Part shown: piece by piece, positions 51,389 through 63,200 of the stretch
How positions within the stretch are numbered: position 1 is the stretch's first letter
Layout of the letters: every line of letters starts with the position of its first letter
Source: Pseudoips prasinana
Taxonomy: Eukaryota; Arthropoda; Insecta; Lepidoptera; Nolidae
DNA length: 64,000 nt
Direction: 5' to 3'
Assembly: GCA_951640165.1 (NCBI GenBank)
Contig: OX621257.1
Location: 4,041,201-4,105,200, forward strand
Made by a program: the position numbers and the translations under genes
Notes under the pieces: model-generated
Seen by the model: the letters and a program-made list of their open reading frames with translations, nothing else
Told to the model about the DNA's origin: nothing
Databases searched by the model: none

Positions 51389-52639
51389 TAAAGGGTGGAT
51401 CACGTCAATACTTTCAATAAGAACGTAAAGTATATATGTATGTAGTAATCGTCAATATATGCCTGGAGGAACGGGTATGCCTCTGTAGTAAATTTTATTT
51501 GTTCTATCATGAAGCAAGCTTGGCACTGATTGCCTGCTACCGAAATTTTGATTTTCGATTTTAAATTTCGATTTGTGATATAATTATACTTTGTACGATT
51601 GTCTGGAAGAGATCGCTAAAGCAAAAAGACCACCCGTTGTACATTATGTTCTTTATACCGAATATTTTTTGTGTTTCTTTTTCGTTTGACTGTGTACAGT
51701 AAAGAGTATTCTATCGTCTATCTCTCTATCAAACGTCAACAATATCGCATTTAGCACAGCGCTATATCTATTGTAAATATAACTACTTATTAGTGTTGTA
51801 ACATTCCACGCCACGGGTATTAATTGTAACTATTTTACAAAAGAATTAAATATATTATAATATAATAAATGTGTACAAAGGAGTGTAAAAAATCTATTTA
51901 GCACAATATATTGTTAATATGCGTGATTCTTGTTTTATTTCTTCATTTTGGTGGCTTACAGGCGCCATCGGCATAAGGTAATTTTCTTTTCTTAAAAGGC
52001 TTAGCATAGTATGTAGTAGTAGTAGTAGTAGTATGTTTTTGTATTGCAAGTATTTTTGTTAATACTTCATGTTTTATCGAAGAAGTGTATGTACATTTTT
52101 AAATGGGTAATTTACGATTATATAATATGTGATTGACTTACTTTTACTTGATACTCAATCGCAAGTTCTATTTAAAGGCATTTCACAATACATATAATTT
52201 AGATTTTATATGTAGTGGATTATTTAAATTTGGGATTCAATATGCATAATGTTTGTATATTTTTGGTAAATATTAAAACATTCTAGTAGTTTTATGTTTC
52301 ATTTATTTTAATTTTACTGAAGTAAAATTTCTAAAGTATGCTGCTAAAGCGTGACGAGAGCATTACTAAAACTGTGATCGGGCGAGCTGAACGGAAGTTG
52401 AGTGGGAGATATAATTTGGTGTAGATAGTAAGAGACGAGTTACGTTTCATATATTACTGAAACTGTAAGAGAGAGGTCTAAGCACATACTTTCTTGCTCT
52501 CCTTTTCGCATAGCCAGTTAGTTACGTTTCAAGTTTTACTTCAGTCAAGTGTTCTAAAGCACACTCGTTTATGTAATATGTTTGACACGAATAAGTAAAA
52601 AGAACTAAAACCCGTCAAAACGGGTAAAAGAAGGATGAG
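51389..52639. other. Spacer, with a short (GTA)n run
   Basis: A trinucleotide (TAG)n run lies at 52013-52033. Otherwise AT-rich with no gene. Confidence 0.45.
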
Positions 52640-52812
52640 CAATAATATATGTCATAATATATACATGTCTGTTTGTCCCGTGTCCAGGTGTTGAGGTATG
52701 CATTTACAAAAGTAGTATATGTAGAATATCAGCTATTTGATTTCCATTGTAAAAGCTTTACTTAGTTTGGGGTCAGATCAGATGGCCGTGTGTCAATAAT
52801 TGCCCAGGAATA
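52640..52812 (+). repeat. SINE3, 3' part only
   Basis: ATACATGTCTGTTTGTCC through AGCTTTACTTAGTTTGGGGTC to the 3' tip. The head is missing. Confidence 0.7.
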
Positions 52813-53393
52813 TCTAACTCTAAAAGTTTATAGGGTACCCCATATATTATCGATTTATTATTATAAATAATTTAATAGCACAAGGGAATAAAACAGTCAT
52901 TTTTCCTTTAAGTTTTTATTTTTAAATTTAGTTCAATAAGTTGTTTATAATTTTAATACCAACACTATCGCATTAGGTCAAGACCTGTAATGATAGGTGT
53001 TAAGGAGAGAAATAAATAAATAAATAAGTAAATATTTTTTAAGGAAATTTTGTTTACCAGTGCTTGAGATTCAATGCGTATATACCAATAAACGATGCCG
53101 TTAAGAAGAAACTACTCTACCTCATTCAGTTTTTATTATACAGTCAAAACAAACAACTTAAACATTTTCATTCTTTATTATATATATTTGAATACGAAAA
53201 TATACAGTAGTTATTCAAAACTGAACCCATAGCACGAACTGCCTATAAACATAGTATTTTTATGTATAAGTGTCTCTGTAAGGTTGTGTCAAGAACATTT
53301 TTTTATGTAGATAAGTATGTATACTTTAGTTTAGTTTGGTTTTCATTGTAGATACAAATATTTTTACTATACTTGAGCACTTTCTAGGTGGTG
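52813..53393. other. Spacer
   Basis: Nothing recognised. Confidence 0.4.
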
Positions 53394-53772
53394 GCTGCCT
53401 CGTTGGTCTAGCGGTAGCGTGTTCAACCGCAGATAACGAGGTCCTGGGTTCAAATCCTGGGTCGGGCTAAATGTGATTTTGGGATTTTTCTGTAAAACGA
53501 AATAATCATAATATCAACCTGAAGTTTGGGATTTGGCGCTATTATACCCCCGTGCCTCGGAGAGCACGTTAAGCCGTCGGTGATGTACCTGACCTCTTAC
53601 CGGTCGTGTCGCTAGTCGTCCCATCGGATCATGAGAGTGATGGAATAGAAAGTGCTCCTGTGTTTGCGCACACACATGAGCACTATAATATGTCCCGCGC
53701 AGATGGCTAGTCTCCTTTAAGACTGGCCGCCGTGGCCGGATCTCGGCTAGGAGGACATTATTATTATTATTT
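53394..53772 (+). mobile_element. SINE1 copy with ATT tail
   Basis: Head with intact A box (TGGTCTAGCGGT) and B box (GGTTCAAATCC), full body and ACATTATTATTATTATT tail. Confidence 0.9.
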
Positions 53773-55034
53773 AGAGGTTTTTAATCCAACGTGTGAACAA
53801 ACTTTGGATATCATTTAGTAAGGTTTTTAATTGTGTTTAGTTTTTCTTGTTTCAGGAAATTCATTAATTTACTTTTTGGCGTGAAACCTATTTATGGCTT
53901 TACACAAAAAAAAGGATTACAAAAACTAATAGACTCAAATAAAATATTCAATGGCTCTGTTTTTATCGCATTTCATCTGCCCGTCAGACATAACGTCAGG
54001 TTTAAAACTAATCCAAATATTCCAATGTTAAATTAAGGGTCGTATTTAAACGAGTGACTGTAAATTAAAGTTTTAAGTGACAAAAATAATGAATTTACGT
54101 TATAGTATTACTAAGTGAGCGACTGACTGCGAGTGACGAGAAATCAACAGAACAGCAACTAACAAATATTAATTTGAGTTACTTAAAATACAAAATGAGA
54201 AGCTTCATAATATTTGAGCGACCTAATATTTCTTCGCTTTGACCAATTAGAGAGATCAGAGGCTTGTGCGGCGGACTTCAAGCGCTATTGTTTTCGTTTA
54301 GATTTGCATTGCATGTCTCCTGAAAAATTCAAAAAACTCCAATAAAATGGGATTTTTGAAAACTTTCCCCCAATCTTCACCAACAATAGTATCTAGCTTG
54401 ATAGTCACAGTTCTAACCAAACCTAACCCAAATAACTTCCGGAATACTCGTCTCTATCCTAATATGGAAGTTGCCCTCTCAGTATTACTAGTCGCTCGCT
54501 TAGTAATTTAGTTGCACGGCTATAATTTTGATATCTGAAATGGATTAATTATAACCCACTATTTGTAAGCTCGTTCTGGATTTTATTATTAATCAATATT
54601 CGTCGTTAGTTTAGTTAATTATTATATAACAGTATCTCATCATCAGTCGCTAAGCATTTTTATATTCGATCGTTTTATAATTGCCCTTAAATTAATCATT
54701 TGGTTTTTACTTGTACTCAAGATACAATAAATAAAAATATCAGGACTTTGTTACTTAGATCCCGTTCATAATACGTAACAATACACGATTTCAATAAGCA
54801 ACATAAAAGGAAATTTATACAACTTCAGTACCAAAAGAAGTCATTAAAGGAATTTATATGACTATGTAAAGATTATATCGCGTGAACATAAAAAAATAAT
54901 ATTTATATAATTATACTTTTTGATATAAATAATCATGACCCTAAAAGTTTAAACTAAGAAGAATTTATACAAAAATATTCATCGTCATTTCATCTTATCA
55001 ACCGAAAGTCGTCTACTACAGGATTTACAAAATT
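53773..55034. other. Spacer
   Basis: The ORF at 53833-54036 follows a splice-acceptor-like TTTCTTGTTTCAG but has no motif and no partner exon. I do not call it. A CCTAACCC phrase at 54408-54432 repeats the context of 10317-10345. Confidence 0.4.
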
Positions 55035-55312
55035 GACCGTCTTGCACTGCCCGATTCACAAGATAATCGGTCCTTAAGGACCTGCCCACGCTGCGTCTTC
55101 TAGTTCCTGGCCGCCACTCAAGAACCTTTCTCCTTCAGCGGACGTCGCGTCGAGTCTACAAGCTACGTGTCCTGCTCACTGCCACTTCAGCTAGGCAATT
55201 TTTTTCACTATGTTGTTAATGCACACAAATATTTATCCTGGGTGGGAATCGAACTCACGACATCCGACGTGAAAAGCAAGCATTTGCCAACCACGCCTAC
55301 AGGCCCGTCAAA
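55035..55312 (-). repeat. RTE 3' coding scrap followed by a SINE3 head
   Basis: 55040-55195 (minus) matches the RTE C-terminus seen at 20690-20845. 55207-55312 (minus) is a SINE3 head (B box GAGTTCGATTCCCACC). Confidence 0.7.
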
Positions 55313-56587
55313 TATAATTCACAAAAATAACAATTCAGCATCTACATTCTAGATTTGATTGACATTCTGGAATAATTGAAACCAAAATATAAAAAACAAA
55401 ATCTGTTCTATAAATATCTGACGTTGAAAAATATTAAATATATAGTATGCAGCGCAAAATACCAGTAGAGATATAAATCTCCACTGCGATTTTGCGCTGC
55501 AAACTAAATATAAACATTTTCCCAACAAAACAGCAAATATCTGCCTTTCCGTGCACAGGGAACGTGTTAATATAGAAATTCCATGCACATATTTGAGCTG
55601 GAGTATCACCCATAAACTACAAAATGTTTTAGAGTTTTTTTCTTTTGGCGTAAAGGAATTAGAGGTTAATGAAACATAACAACATATTGTATATTAAAAT
55701 GTTCTAAACAATCAGTCTAGACGTTCAAGCTCGCTAGATGAATTTTGTTCAACATTTAAACCAACAGCTAAGCAATACGAATTTAATTATCTTACACATC
55801 ATTGCATTTCGTTATTACGTGGTTAGAAAAAGTACGTTACTTTTTCGTTAACCTAACCTAACTAAGGTTAAGGTTAAACGGTTCAAACCTAGACTGTCCC
55901 TCGAGCTACGGCACACTTATTAACATGTTTTGCGTGCCCTAATGCCTGCACGTTATCGCGTTTCTTGTAGTGTCGATGGCAATGTAAATTAAGTCAGCCC
56001 AGAATTCAGCTACGAGTTGGGCTTTGTCAGTAGCGCCCATTCTCTTTTCACACGCTAAGAAGAAGGTTAAGTTAAACTGAATAAGTGTCATAGTTTGAGT
56101 TCGCAGTTTTCTTTGAACAAGGTTTAAGATAGTTCATTATGAGCTCCAAACAGCTTATTACTAAATCCTAATTTGATTATGGGAACCAAAAAACAACGGT
56201 GATAAAATATGTTTTCATAAAATGATGGATTACGTGATAGTAAACGAGAGCAAAAAAAATTTTTAACAAAGTTTCTTACTTTTTAGTTCTGTCTATTTTG
56301 TAAGTATTGAACGTGAACATCATCGCTCCTGGGTGATTAATTTGAAGCGTAAGTATGAATTACCTAATTCATGAATATGTGATTTACACCTTCATAAATT
56401 TACATGATTTATGGATGATACCTACAAAGGTGCTACGGAGGAAAACCTACCAATATGTAGTGGAATTTAATATGAATCATGTATGGAAAGGGTTCCGCTG
56501 AATAGTTAGCATGTAAATTGATCGGGAAAGTTACTTCACGTTTTATCCTGAAAGGTTTCAAGAGTTTATTTTGCTCAATATATAAAA
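55313..56587. other. Spacer with one hairpin
   Basis: GCAGCGCAAAAT and ATTTTGCGCTGC surround a loop at 55448-55501. A CCTAACCTAAC phrase lies at 55851-55863. No gene was seen. Confidence 0.45.
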
Positions 56588-56762
56588 ATAGTTGTGCCCC
56601 GCGGTTTTACCCGCGTTAAATTTTATAAATTATAGCCTATTTGTTATTCTGATGTATAAGCTATATTATTGTAAAGTTTCATCAAAATCTGTTCGGTACT
56701 TTTTGTGTGAAAGAATAACAAACATACACACTCACAAACTTTCGCCTCTATAATATTAGTGT
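56588..56762 (+). repeat. Short REP relative
   Basis: GTTGTGCCCCGCGGTTTTAC start (the REP300 terminus) with the ACAAACATACACACTCACAA...TTTCGCC right end. Confidence 0.72.
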
Positions 56763-57040
56763 TTGGATTTATCTCAGTTTACGTAAGAACTGCCAAGCTG
56801 AAGTGGCAGTGGGCAGGGCACATAGCTCGTAGAGCCGACGGCCGCTGGGGCAGAAAGGTTCTCTAGTGGCGACCATGGACCGCAAGACGCGGCGTGGGCA
56901 GGCCCCCTACAAGATGGACCGATGATCTTGTGCGGGTCGCTAGAAATCGCTGACAAGACGCAAGATCGGCCATTGTGGAGATCTTTGGGGGAGGCCTCTG
57001 TCCAGCAGTGGACGTCTTTCGGCTGATATGCTGATGATGA
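56763..57040 (+). pseudogene. RTE LINE 3' end
   Basis: Reads AKLKWQWAGHIARRADGRWG, then KTRRGQAPYKMDR with frameshift, then the conserved non-coding end (TGGAGATCTTTGGGGGAGGC...TTTCGGCTGATATG) and GAT repeats. Confidence 0.82.
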
Positions 57041-57164
57041 GTTCGATTACCTATCGCGATCTATTCCACCAATCTAATCTCATAACTGCACCCCTTGCTA
57101 CTACTTCAGCGCAATCGTGATTTGGGTTTGATCCCCGTACAGTACAACTTGGCAGTGTGGTGAC

Positions 57165-57390
57165 AGCGGCGAATATCAGAATATCATCACTCCATCTCAT
57201 CGGCGTAGAAGTCGACTCGAATTCCTCTAGAGGACCGGCAGCAGCTTCTTTGTGGGTAGAATGACCATCATACTGGGATCGCCAACTCGTCTGCCAAGCG
57301 TGGCGATTATGGCATATCCCCAAGACTATTCGGAGGCTTTTCTTCAGCAGTGGTTTTCTTTCAGCTGTTATGATGATGATGACAGTACAA
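57165..57390 (+). repeat. RTE-SINE, best-preserved copy
   Basis: Starts near CAGCGGCGAATATCAGAATATCATC, contains CATCTCATCGGCGTAGAAGT and CAAGCGTGGCGATTATGGCA, and ends with a GATGATGATG tail like the RTE LINE. Confidence 0.72.
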
Positions 57391-57421
57391 ATATTTGTGT
57401 ATACACTTAAAATATCTATAC

Positions 57422-57590
57422 TTTTTTTTATATACAACGCCCGCACTAGGGAATCTAATTCCTGTGTCGCGGGGTACTTTACAAACATATAATAGACGGA
57501 CACACAAATATTTGTCCGGCGCGGGAATCGAACCCGCGACACGAAGCGGCGAGGCGACTGTATTAGCCGCTGCGCCACACGTGCATATTA
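57422..57590 (-). mobile_element. SINE4, complete copy
   Basis: Minus head at 57520-57585 (B box GGGTTCGATTCCCGC), then body to the ACAACGCCCGC end. Confidence 0.85.
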
Positions 57591-57591
57591 T

Positions 57592-57718
57592 GTCCTCCTA
57601 GCCGAATTCGGCTACGGCGGCCAGTCTCAACAGAGATTTGTCATCTGCGCGGGACATATTATAGTGCTCAAGTGTGTGCGCAAACACAGGTGCACTTTCT
57701 ATTCCATCACTCTCATAT
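57592..57718 (-). repeat. SINE1, 3' third only
   Basis: ATGTCCTCCTAGCCGAATTC through ACTTTCTATTCCATCACTCTC on the minus strand. The head is absent. Confidence 0.75.
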
Positions 57719-57724
57719 AATCGT

Positions 57725-57960
57725 ATGGGGTAACCACTGTACCCTAGTGTCAGAGTTGTTCAAGCCGCCAAGTTTGCCTCTGACATGGCTTAACGACTGT
57801 TGTCTAATGACTACAACCGGGACCGACAGCTTAACGTGCCCTCCGAAGCACGGAGACGCTCAGAAATTAAACCACTTGGCGGTGACTCATCTATGGACTG
57901 ACTGCAAGACTAGTTGCCTAATCTCATCGATCACAGGTCACGACAGCATTTGGCTATGAG
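57725..57960 (-). mobile_element. 5S rRNA-derived SINE
   Basis: The minus strand has ATCGATGAGATTAGGCAACT and GTCAGTCCATAGATGAGTCA (A- and C-box-like), then GAGCGTCTCCGTGCTTCGGA, and ends CTCTGACACTAGGGTACAGT. Confidence 0.7.
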
Positions 57961-58539
57961 CTCCTCTTATTATACGTATGGTAAAAAACAGTAGGTAAGT
58001 TAAGTGTAATCGAAGAAGTAAAATGTACAGAATTGTGGTAGAGTTTTAGTTTGACTATTCTGGCTAATTCTGGTTTCTGCTTCATTAAGCTTACTGGGCG
58101 GCTTAACCCTTAATCGGACCATGGTAAAATAATTCCCAATTTTAAACTCTAGGCTGTTGTAATAAGAGCTAAAACTATTAATTTAAACATACACCTTGAT
58201 CGATTAAGGCTTAAATAACTTTGTCCAAGGGTTACAACTGAACAAACGAATAAATAACAGGTAAATTCCGTTACGAAATAATCCAAAATCATTTTACATG
58301 AAAACGCTGAAAATAATATTTGTTTCTGTGAAGTGTTTTATCTGTCTTTCTATATTTGAATCGCTTTGAAGATCTATTGAGAGATTACAACCTTCAACAA
58401 TCGTTGCTAAAAGGAAATACGTGAAGCGAAGGTATTAATACTGATAGATAAATGATATACAAGGAAAAAATAAAATCAATAGACAAAAGTAGACAGGCCT
58501 ATATTAGACTCAGCTTATAAGAAAATTCTTTATTTTCGA
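57961..58539. other. Spacer
   Basis: Nothing recognised. Confidence 0.4.
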
Positions 58540-59645
58540 GTACCATTCGCTCGTGAGACAGGGAGATTTTATATCTCCGAATCTGTTCACCGCTGCATTG
58601 GAAGATGTCTTCAAGCTTCTGGACTGGAAAACCTTTGGCATCAATGTCAAGGCGAGTACGTCATTCACCTTCGATTTGCCGATGATATAGTAGTCATGGC
58701 TGAGACCATGGAAGACCTCGGTACAATGCACGATGACCCCAGCAGAGTTTCTCAACAAGTGGGTCTGAAAATGAACATGGATAAGACGAACTTCATGTCG
58801 AACGTCCATGTTGCATTCACTCAACCGAAGGTTGGAGACTATGCATTCGAAGTTGTAGAGAACTATATTTACCTAGGACAGACCATCCAACTAGGTAGGT
58901 CCATCTTCGAGAAGGAGGTCAATCGGAGAATCCAACTCGGCTGGGCAGCGTTCGGGAAGCTACGTAACATCTTCTCAACCAAAATACCGCAGTGTCTCAG
59001 TCTCTCAGGGGAAAGTCTTCGACCAGTGTGTGTTGCCAGTGATGACTTACGGAGCAGAGAAGTGGTCGTTGCCAGTGATGACTTACGGAACAGAGAAGTG
59101 GTCGCTCACTATGGCCTTTTGTCTGTTTGTCCTCAGTCTGGGTGTAATATATAAGTATATGTATATAAGTATGTATTTACAAAAAAAAAGGTAGTATATG
59201 TAGTATATAGTTATCCGGTTTCCATAGTACAAGCTATGCTTATTTTGGGATCAGATGGCCGTGTGTAGATAATGTCCCAGCATATTTATTTATTTATTAG
59301 AAGACCCAAAGGTCACCCAAAGAACAATGGAGAGGGAGTCTATGCTCGGAGTTTCCCTGTGAGATCGAATCAGAAATGTCGAAATCCGCAGGCGAACCAA
59401 AGTCACCGTTATAGCCTGAAGAATTGCAAAACTAAAGTGGCAGTGGGCGGGGCACATAGCTCATAGAACCGACGGCTGTTGGGGCAGAAAGGTTCTCGAG
59501 TGGCGACCACGAACCGGAAGACGCAGCGTGTGCGGGCCCCCTACAAGATGGACCGATGATCTTGAGCGGGTCGCTGGGAACCGCTGGATGCGAATAGCGC
59601 AAGACCGGCAATTGTGGAGATCTTTGGGGAGGACATTGTCCAGCT
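58540..59645 (+). pseudogene. RTE LINE, RT C-terminal half, split by a SINE3 scrap
   Basis: Starts at the GxRQG box (REGDFISPNLFTAALEDVF-like), passes the catalytic F-ADD region (TFDLPMI, frame-shifted) and reads VGLKMNMDKTNFMSNVHVAF and YIYLGQTIQLGRSIFEKEVN. At 59117-59290 a headless SINE3 interrupts it. The C-terminus (GRWGRK..., PPTRWTDDLERVAGNRWMR) and tail follow. A 36-bp duplication (GCCAGTGATGACTTACGGA...) at 59031-59102 adds 12 codons in frame. Stops and shifts show that it is dead. Confidence 0.85.
59117..59290 (+). repeat. SINE3, headless, inserted in the RTE
   Basis: GTCTGTTTGTCCTCAGTCTG through the 3' domain (GGATCAGATGGCCGTGTGTA) to TATTTATTTATTA. Confidence 0.8.
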
Positions 59646-59756
59646 GTGGACGTCTTTCGGTAGATATGACCTTTCGCTCCCGCTCGCGTCTATTACCCGG
59701 TGAAAATCAAAAACCTCATAGAGTTACTGTAAACGTGAGGTTAAAAATTTACATAC

Positions 59757-59925
59757 GTGGTTACCCTAGTGTCAGAGTTGTTAAAACTCCCCGATAGGAC
59801 ACTGACGTAGTTTATCAACTACGACTCGGTCTGGCGGCTTAACATCCATCTATAAACTGACCGCGTGCCCAGGTGCTGTACCTCACCGATCCCTGACGGA
59901 CTGGTGAAAATAGCTGTGAACGTCT
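59757..59925 (-). repeat. 5S-derived SINE, partial
   Basis: The minus strand has GGGATCGGTGAGGTACAGCA and GCGGTCAGTTTATAGATGG in the 5S-like order, then a shortened body ending CTCTGACACTAGGGTAACC. Confidence 0.6.
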
Positions 59926-60454
59926 TCTAATTTCATTGGTCTTACTTATAATCAATTGAATTTAACTACTAAAACTTTGGAGTTAAACCGCTGTGTATAT
60001 GAAAATCTATAAAAAGCAGCTTAAAAACTTAAACCTTTAAAATAAATAAATACATAAGTACGTATTTTGCCGTTTGGGATAACACGAGCCATAAGGTTCT
60101 AGTCCATGGTAGGTGTTAAGAGAGTTGGGGAGAAATTAAGTATAACCATCCAGAGTGGAAAAGCCTTCAGGGCAATTTGTCCATTAACAGCGATGTGGTT
60201 TTTATGTGCTAAGCTTTTTGTATAAATTTCAAACTTTGATGTCTATTTAAGTGACAATTCAAATGGGAGGAAAGATCTCAATTTATATCTCAAAACGCGG
60301 ATTGCTTTGGCGTTGGTTTACAAGCGGTTTCAATTATTATTATTTGTCTCGCCTGTTGATCTACACTACACTTGTGGGTTCGATCTACACTCAAGACAAA
60401 TCTTTGGGTGAAGAGTACGATTATTTGATCTGCGTCAAAGTGTACATCACACTA
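59926..60454. other. Spacer, one degraded SINE-like piece
   Basis: 60345-60435 contains a GTGGGTTCGATCTACACTCA...AGACAAATCTTTGGGTGA stretch resembling a decayed SINE head and body. Confidence 0.4.
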
Positions 60455-60625
60455 ATATTATAAAGGCGAAAGTTTGTGAGTGTGTATATTTGTTACTTCT
60501 TCACGTCTAAAAGGCTGGAGCGATTTTAATAAAATTTGGTGTAGAGTTAGCTGACACCCTGGATTAACACATAGGCTATAATTTATAAAGTTTAACGCGG
60601 CAAAAACCACGGGGCACAACTAGTT
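60455..60625 (-). repeat. Short REP relative
   Basis: AATATTATAAAGGCGAAAGT to GCGGCAAAAACCACGGGGCA; reverse orientation of 56588-56762. Confidence 0.72.
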
Positions 60626-60654
60626 ATCTATAATAAGTATGTATTTAGAAATAT

Positions 60655-60791
60655 ATAGGTCTCTTGGCGTGGTTGGTAAACGCTTGCTTTTGACGCCGCA
60701 GGTCGTGGGTTCGATTACCACCCAGGACAGATATTTGTGTGCATGAACATGACGTCTGTTTTTCCTAATTCTGGGTGTAAATATCTTTGTA
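60655..60791 (+). mobile_element. SINE3, 5' part split by a TIR element
   Basis: Head (B box GGGTTCGATTACCAC) and body up to AATATCTTTGTA. It continues at 61427. Confidence 0.82.
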
Positions 60792-61426
60792 AAGAACATC
60801 GGGCATTTTTGTATGGGACACTTACCTACGGCGAACAAAAATAAAATTAGGTACGGTGGATAGGCAATTAAATCTAGTTTACAATGGTATAGTTCCCATA
60901 TCTGTGGGTCGTGGCAATAAGGAGAAAATGGACATTTTTGTCGTTCCATTTCACAACAAAATCGAACTCGAAAGCAAACGAAATCCAGTAAACAAGCAGT
61001 AGGTAATTAGTTGACTCAGACCACAATGGGAACACAGTAAAACACAGATCGCTACGACGGATGACAAAGGACTGCGATGTAGTAAGATAAGCTAGCTACC
61101 TGCGCGAGCGCAACATAAACCAGTTTTAGGACTATGGGCGAGAGTGAGAACAAAACATGCACATCAACTTGACGGATTTAGTCTGATTGGGTTTACAAAA
61201 ATACCACGGAGTGATATTTTAACTTACTGAGCGGTCGTTTAGTAATTAGGAAAAATAGTCAACATAAAATATGTTTTTCATTTTACTAATTATTTCCATT
61301 TTCCCATTATTGTGAATCAAAATAACTACACAATATTAAATATGATTGCAAACACTATCATTTAAAAATGTTTTGGTTTATGTTCGCGACTTTTAAAAAA
61401 TCGGGTAAAAAACGCCCGATGTTCTT
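60792..61426. mobile_element. 635-bp TIR element in SINE3, TGTA target duplication
   Basis: AAGAACATCGGGC at the left end is inverted at the right end (GCCCGATGTTCTT). TGTA flanks both sides (60788-60791, 61427-61430). No ORF of interest; the superfamily is not identified. Confidence 0.8.
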
Positions 61427-61550
61427 TGTATTTACAAAAGAAAAGTAGTATATGTAGTAAATCAGTTATCTGGTTTCCATAGTACAAGATCTGCTTAGTT
61501 TGGGATCAGATACCATTGTGTCAGTTGTCCCAAGATAATATTTCTGTCTA
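61427..61550 (+). mobile_element. SINE3, 3' part
   Basis: TATTTACAAAAGAAAAGTAG, ATCAGTTATCTGGTTTCCAT and the shared 3' domain. Confidence 0.82.
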
Positions 61551-61689
61551 TAGGTTAAAGTTACTTTAAGTTTTTATGTTATCTTGGCCCTTAATCTATA
61601 GTGATGTGCTCGCGAATGATAGATGATATGTTTTTATTAAAAGATAAACGAGAAAGATGAATGACTGGTTTTATCTGTTCCATAATACT

Positions 61690-61915
61690 GAAACATTCAA
61701 TTTGGTCTGCATGTGTGGTGCAGCGGCTATGACAGTTACCTCACTGCTTCTTGTCGTGGGTTCGACTCCCGCACCGGATAACTATTTGTGTTACCCATAA
61801 ATCGTTCTGAGTCTGGATGTAATTTGTGTCCGTCTTTTTTTATGTTTGTAAAGTACCCAACGAGACTGGGATTTATATTCCCTAGTGCGGGCGATGTCTT
61901 TTAAAAAAGAAAAAA
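61690..61915 (+). mobile_element. SINE4, complete copy
   Basis: Head (TGTGGTGCAGCGGCTATGAC; B box GGGTTCGACTCCCGC), body with TTCTGAGTCTGGATGTAATT, and the reversed CCCTAGTGCGGGCGATGTCT end. Confidence 0.85.
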
Positions 61916-62215
61916 TAGCTAGTAAATAAATAACTATTTTACGGGACCATGTATAAGATTCTATAACAAACTCCCCAGTGTATAAATAAATAATCTTAAA
62001 AGAATTTTTAAAGCCAAATTGTGTGGTAGGGCAAACACGCAAATTAATTAATTTATTTTTAATTAATTTAATTTCTGAGCATCTGCATGTCTCGAAAGGC
62101 ACGACGAAACAAAAGCTATCGAATTGAGAATCTTCCCCCTTTTGAAGTCAGTTAAAGAATGGATGTTCCCATGGCAATATAATAAAAATTTAATTGCTAA
62201 CGAATCTAACTAGAT
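61916..62215. other. Spacer
   Basis: Nothing recognised. Confidence 0.4.
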
Positions 62216-62320
62216 TCGCGTCCTCGTTGACCTAGCGGTAGGTACTGCCTTCAGCCGCTGATATTATATTCAGATAATGTGGTGAACCAAATTCTCTGAA
62301 TATAATATCAGCAGGCTTAA
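62216..62320. repeat. SINE1 head scrap and hairpin
   Basis: CGTCCTCGTTGACCTAGCGG is a decayed SINE1 head. GCTGATATTATATTCAG and its inverse surround a loop at 62258-62312. Confidence 0.6.
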
Positions 62321-62334
62321 ACTACTAAATAATG

Positions 62335-62640
62335 ATAATAAAAATATCCTGAGACATTATTCACACACGGCCATCTGATCCCAAACTAAGCAGATCTTGT
62401 ACCCCATAGTACAAGATCTGCTTAGTTTGGGATCAGATGGCTGTGTGTAAATATAATAATTAGACCAAATAACTGATATACTACATATACTACTATTTTT
62501 CTTTTGTAAATACATACTTATATAGATAATTTACACCCAGACTCGGGACAACGAGACATGACAAACACAAACGGACTACATGTTCTGAGTGGCAATCGAA
62601 CCCACGACACCAACAGGCCCGTCAAACATAGAGGTGTTGA
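62335..62640. mobile_element. SINE3 with a perfect folded-back 3' domain
   Basis: 62340-62404 is a minus-oriented SINE3 3' end. 62411-62450 is its exact inverse, giving 32-bp arms and a six-base loop (62373-62442). The rest of a minus SINE3 continues at 62462-62640. Confidence 0.85.
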
Positions 62641-62694
62641 ATTGATAACCTCCTCCTATCTGTAGTAAATAAATATCTTAGGACACTAACACAC

Positions 62695-62775
62695 TGCCCT
62701 CTGTCTAGAACATGCTCTGCCTAGATTTTCAAAACTTTTTCTAAACTAGGCAGAGCCTGTACTATGGCCAGGCAA
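62695..62775. repeat. Decayed SINE3-like inverted pair
   Basis: CTCTGCCTAGATTTTC and TCTAAACTAGGCAGAG are inverted; both resemble the SINE3 CAAACTAAGCAGAGCTTG core. Confidence 0.5.
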
Positions 62776-62929
62776 CGAAAGAAATGTATGCTCCTATAGC
62801 AATATACTAAATATTTCATTGCTAATTAATTTAATTAGATTCGTATTGTCTCGTCGATCAAGTGGTTGTGTCTTCAACTGCAGATAATGGAATTACGGGC
62901 TTAAATAAATAAACAAATACCTTGAAACA

Positions 62930-63200
62930 ACTAACATCCAACCATCTGATTACAAACTAGACTTAACTTTTTTTTTGATAAGGCACGCCCATGCCACCTC
63001 ATGCCACAACGAGTAAAGCTAACCTGCCGTGGATAAATCTTGGCGCCTGGTGGGAGGAGCCACGAAACACAACATGCTGCTTCGGTGCCCCCATTTTTAG
63101 CCATGTCCCTGGGATGGTCGGGCCACGTACCCTGGGAGCGATCTGGATTGCGCTCTCCTATTGTCGACCTATGGCAACCAGACAACTGATAAAAATAGAG
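62930..63200 (-). repeat. LINE 3' end inserted in a SINE3
   Basis: 62930-62966 and 63166-63195 are flanks of a minus SINE3. Between them is an oligo-T start (minus A tail) and a GC-richer stretch (CTGGGATGGTCGGGCCACGT...) without coding motifs, read as a short LINE 3' UTR. Confidence 0.5.

Noticed and set aside
53394..53470. Functional tRNA-Glu-like gene
   Set aside because: The head matches SINE1 copies and continues into the SINE body; the cloverleaf 3' part is not maintained.
53833..54036. Possible exon with a polypyrimidine acceptor
   Set aside because: No protein motif, no donor, and no partner exon was recognised nearby.
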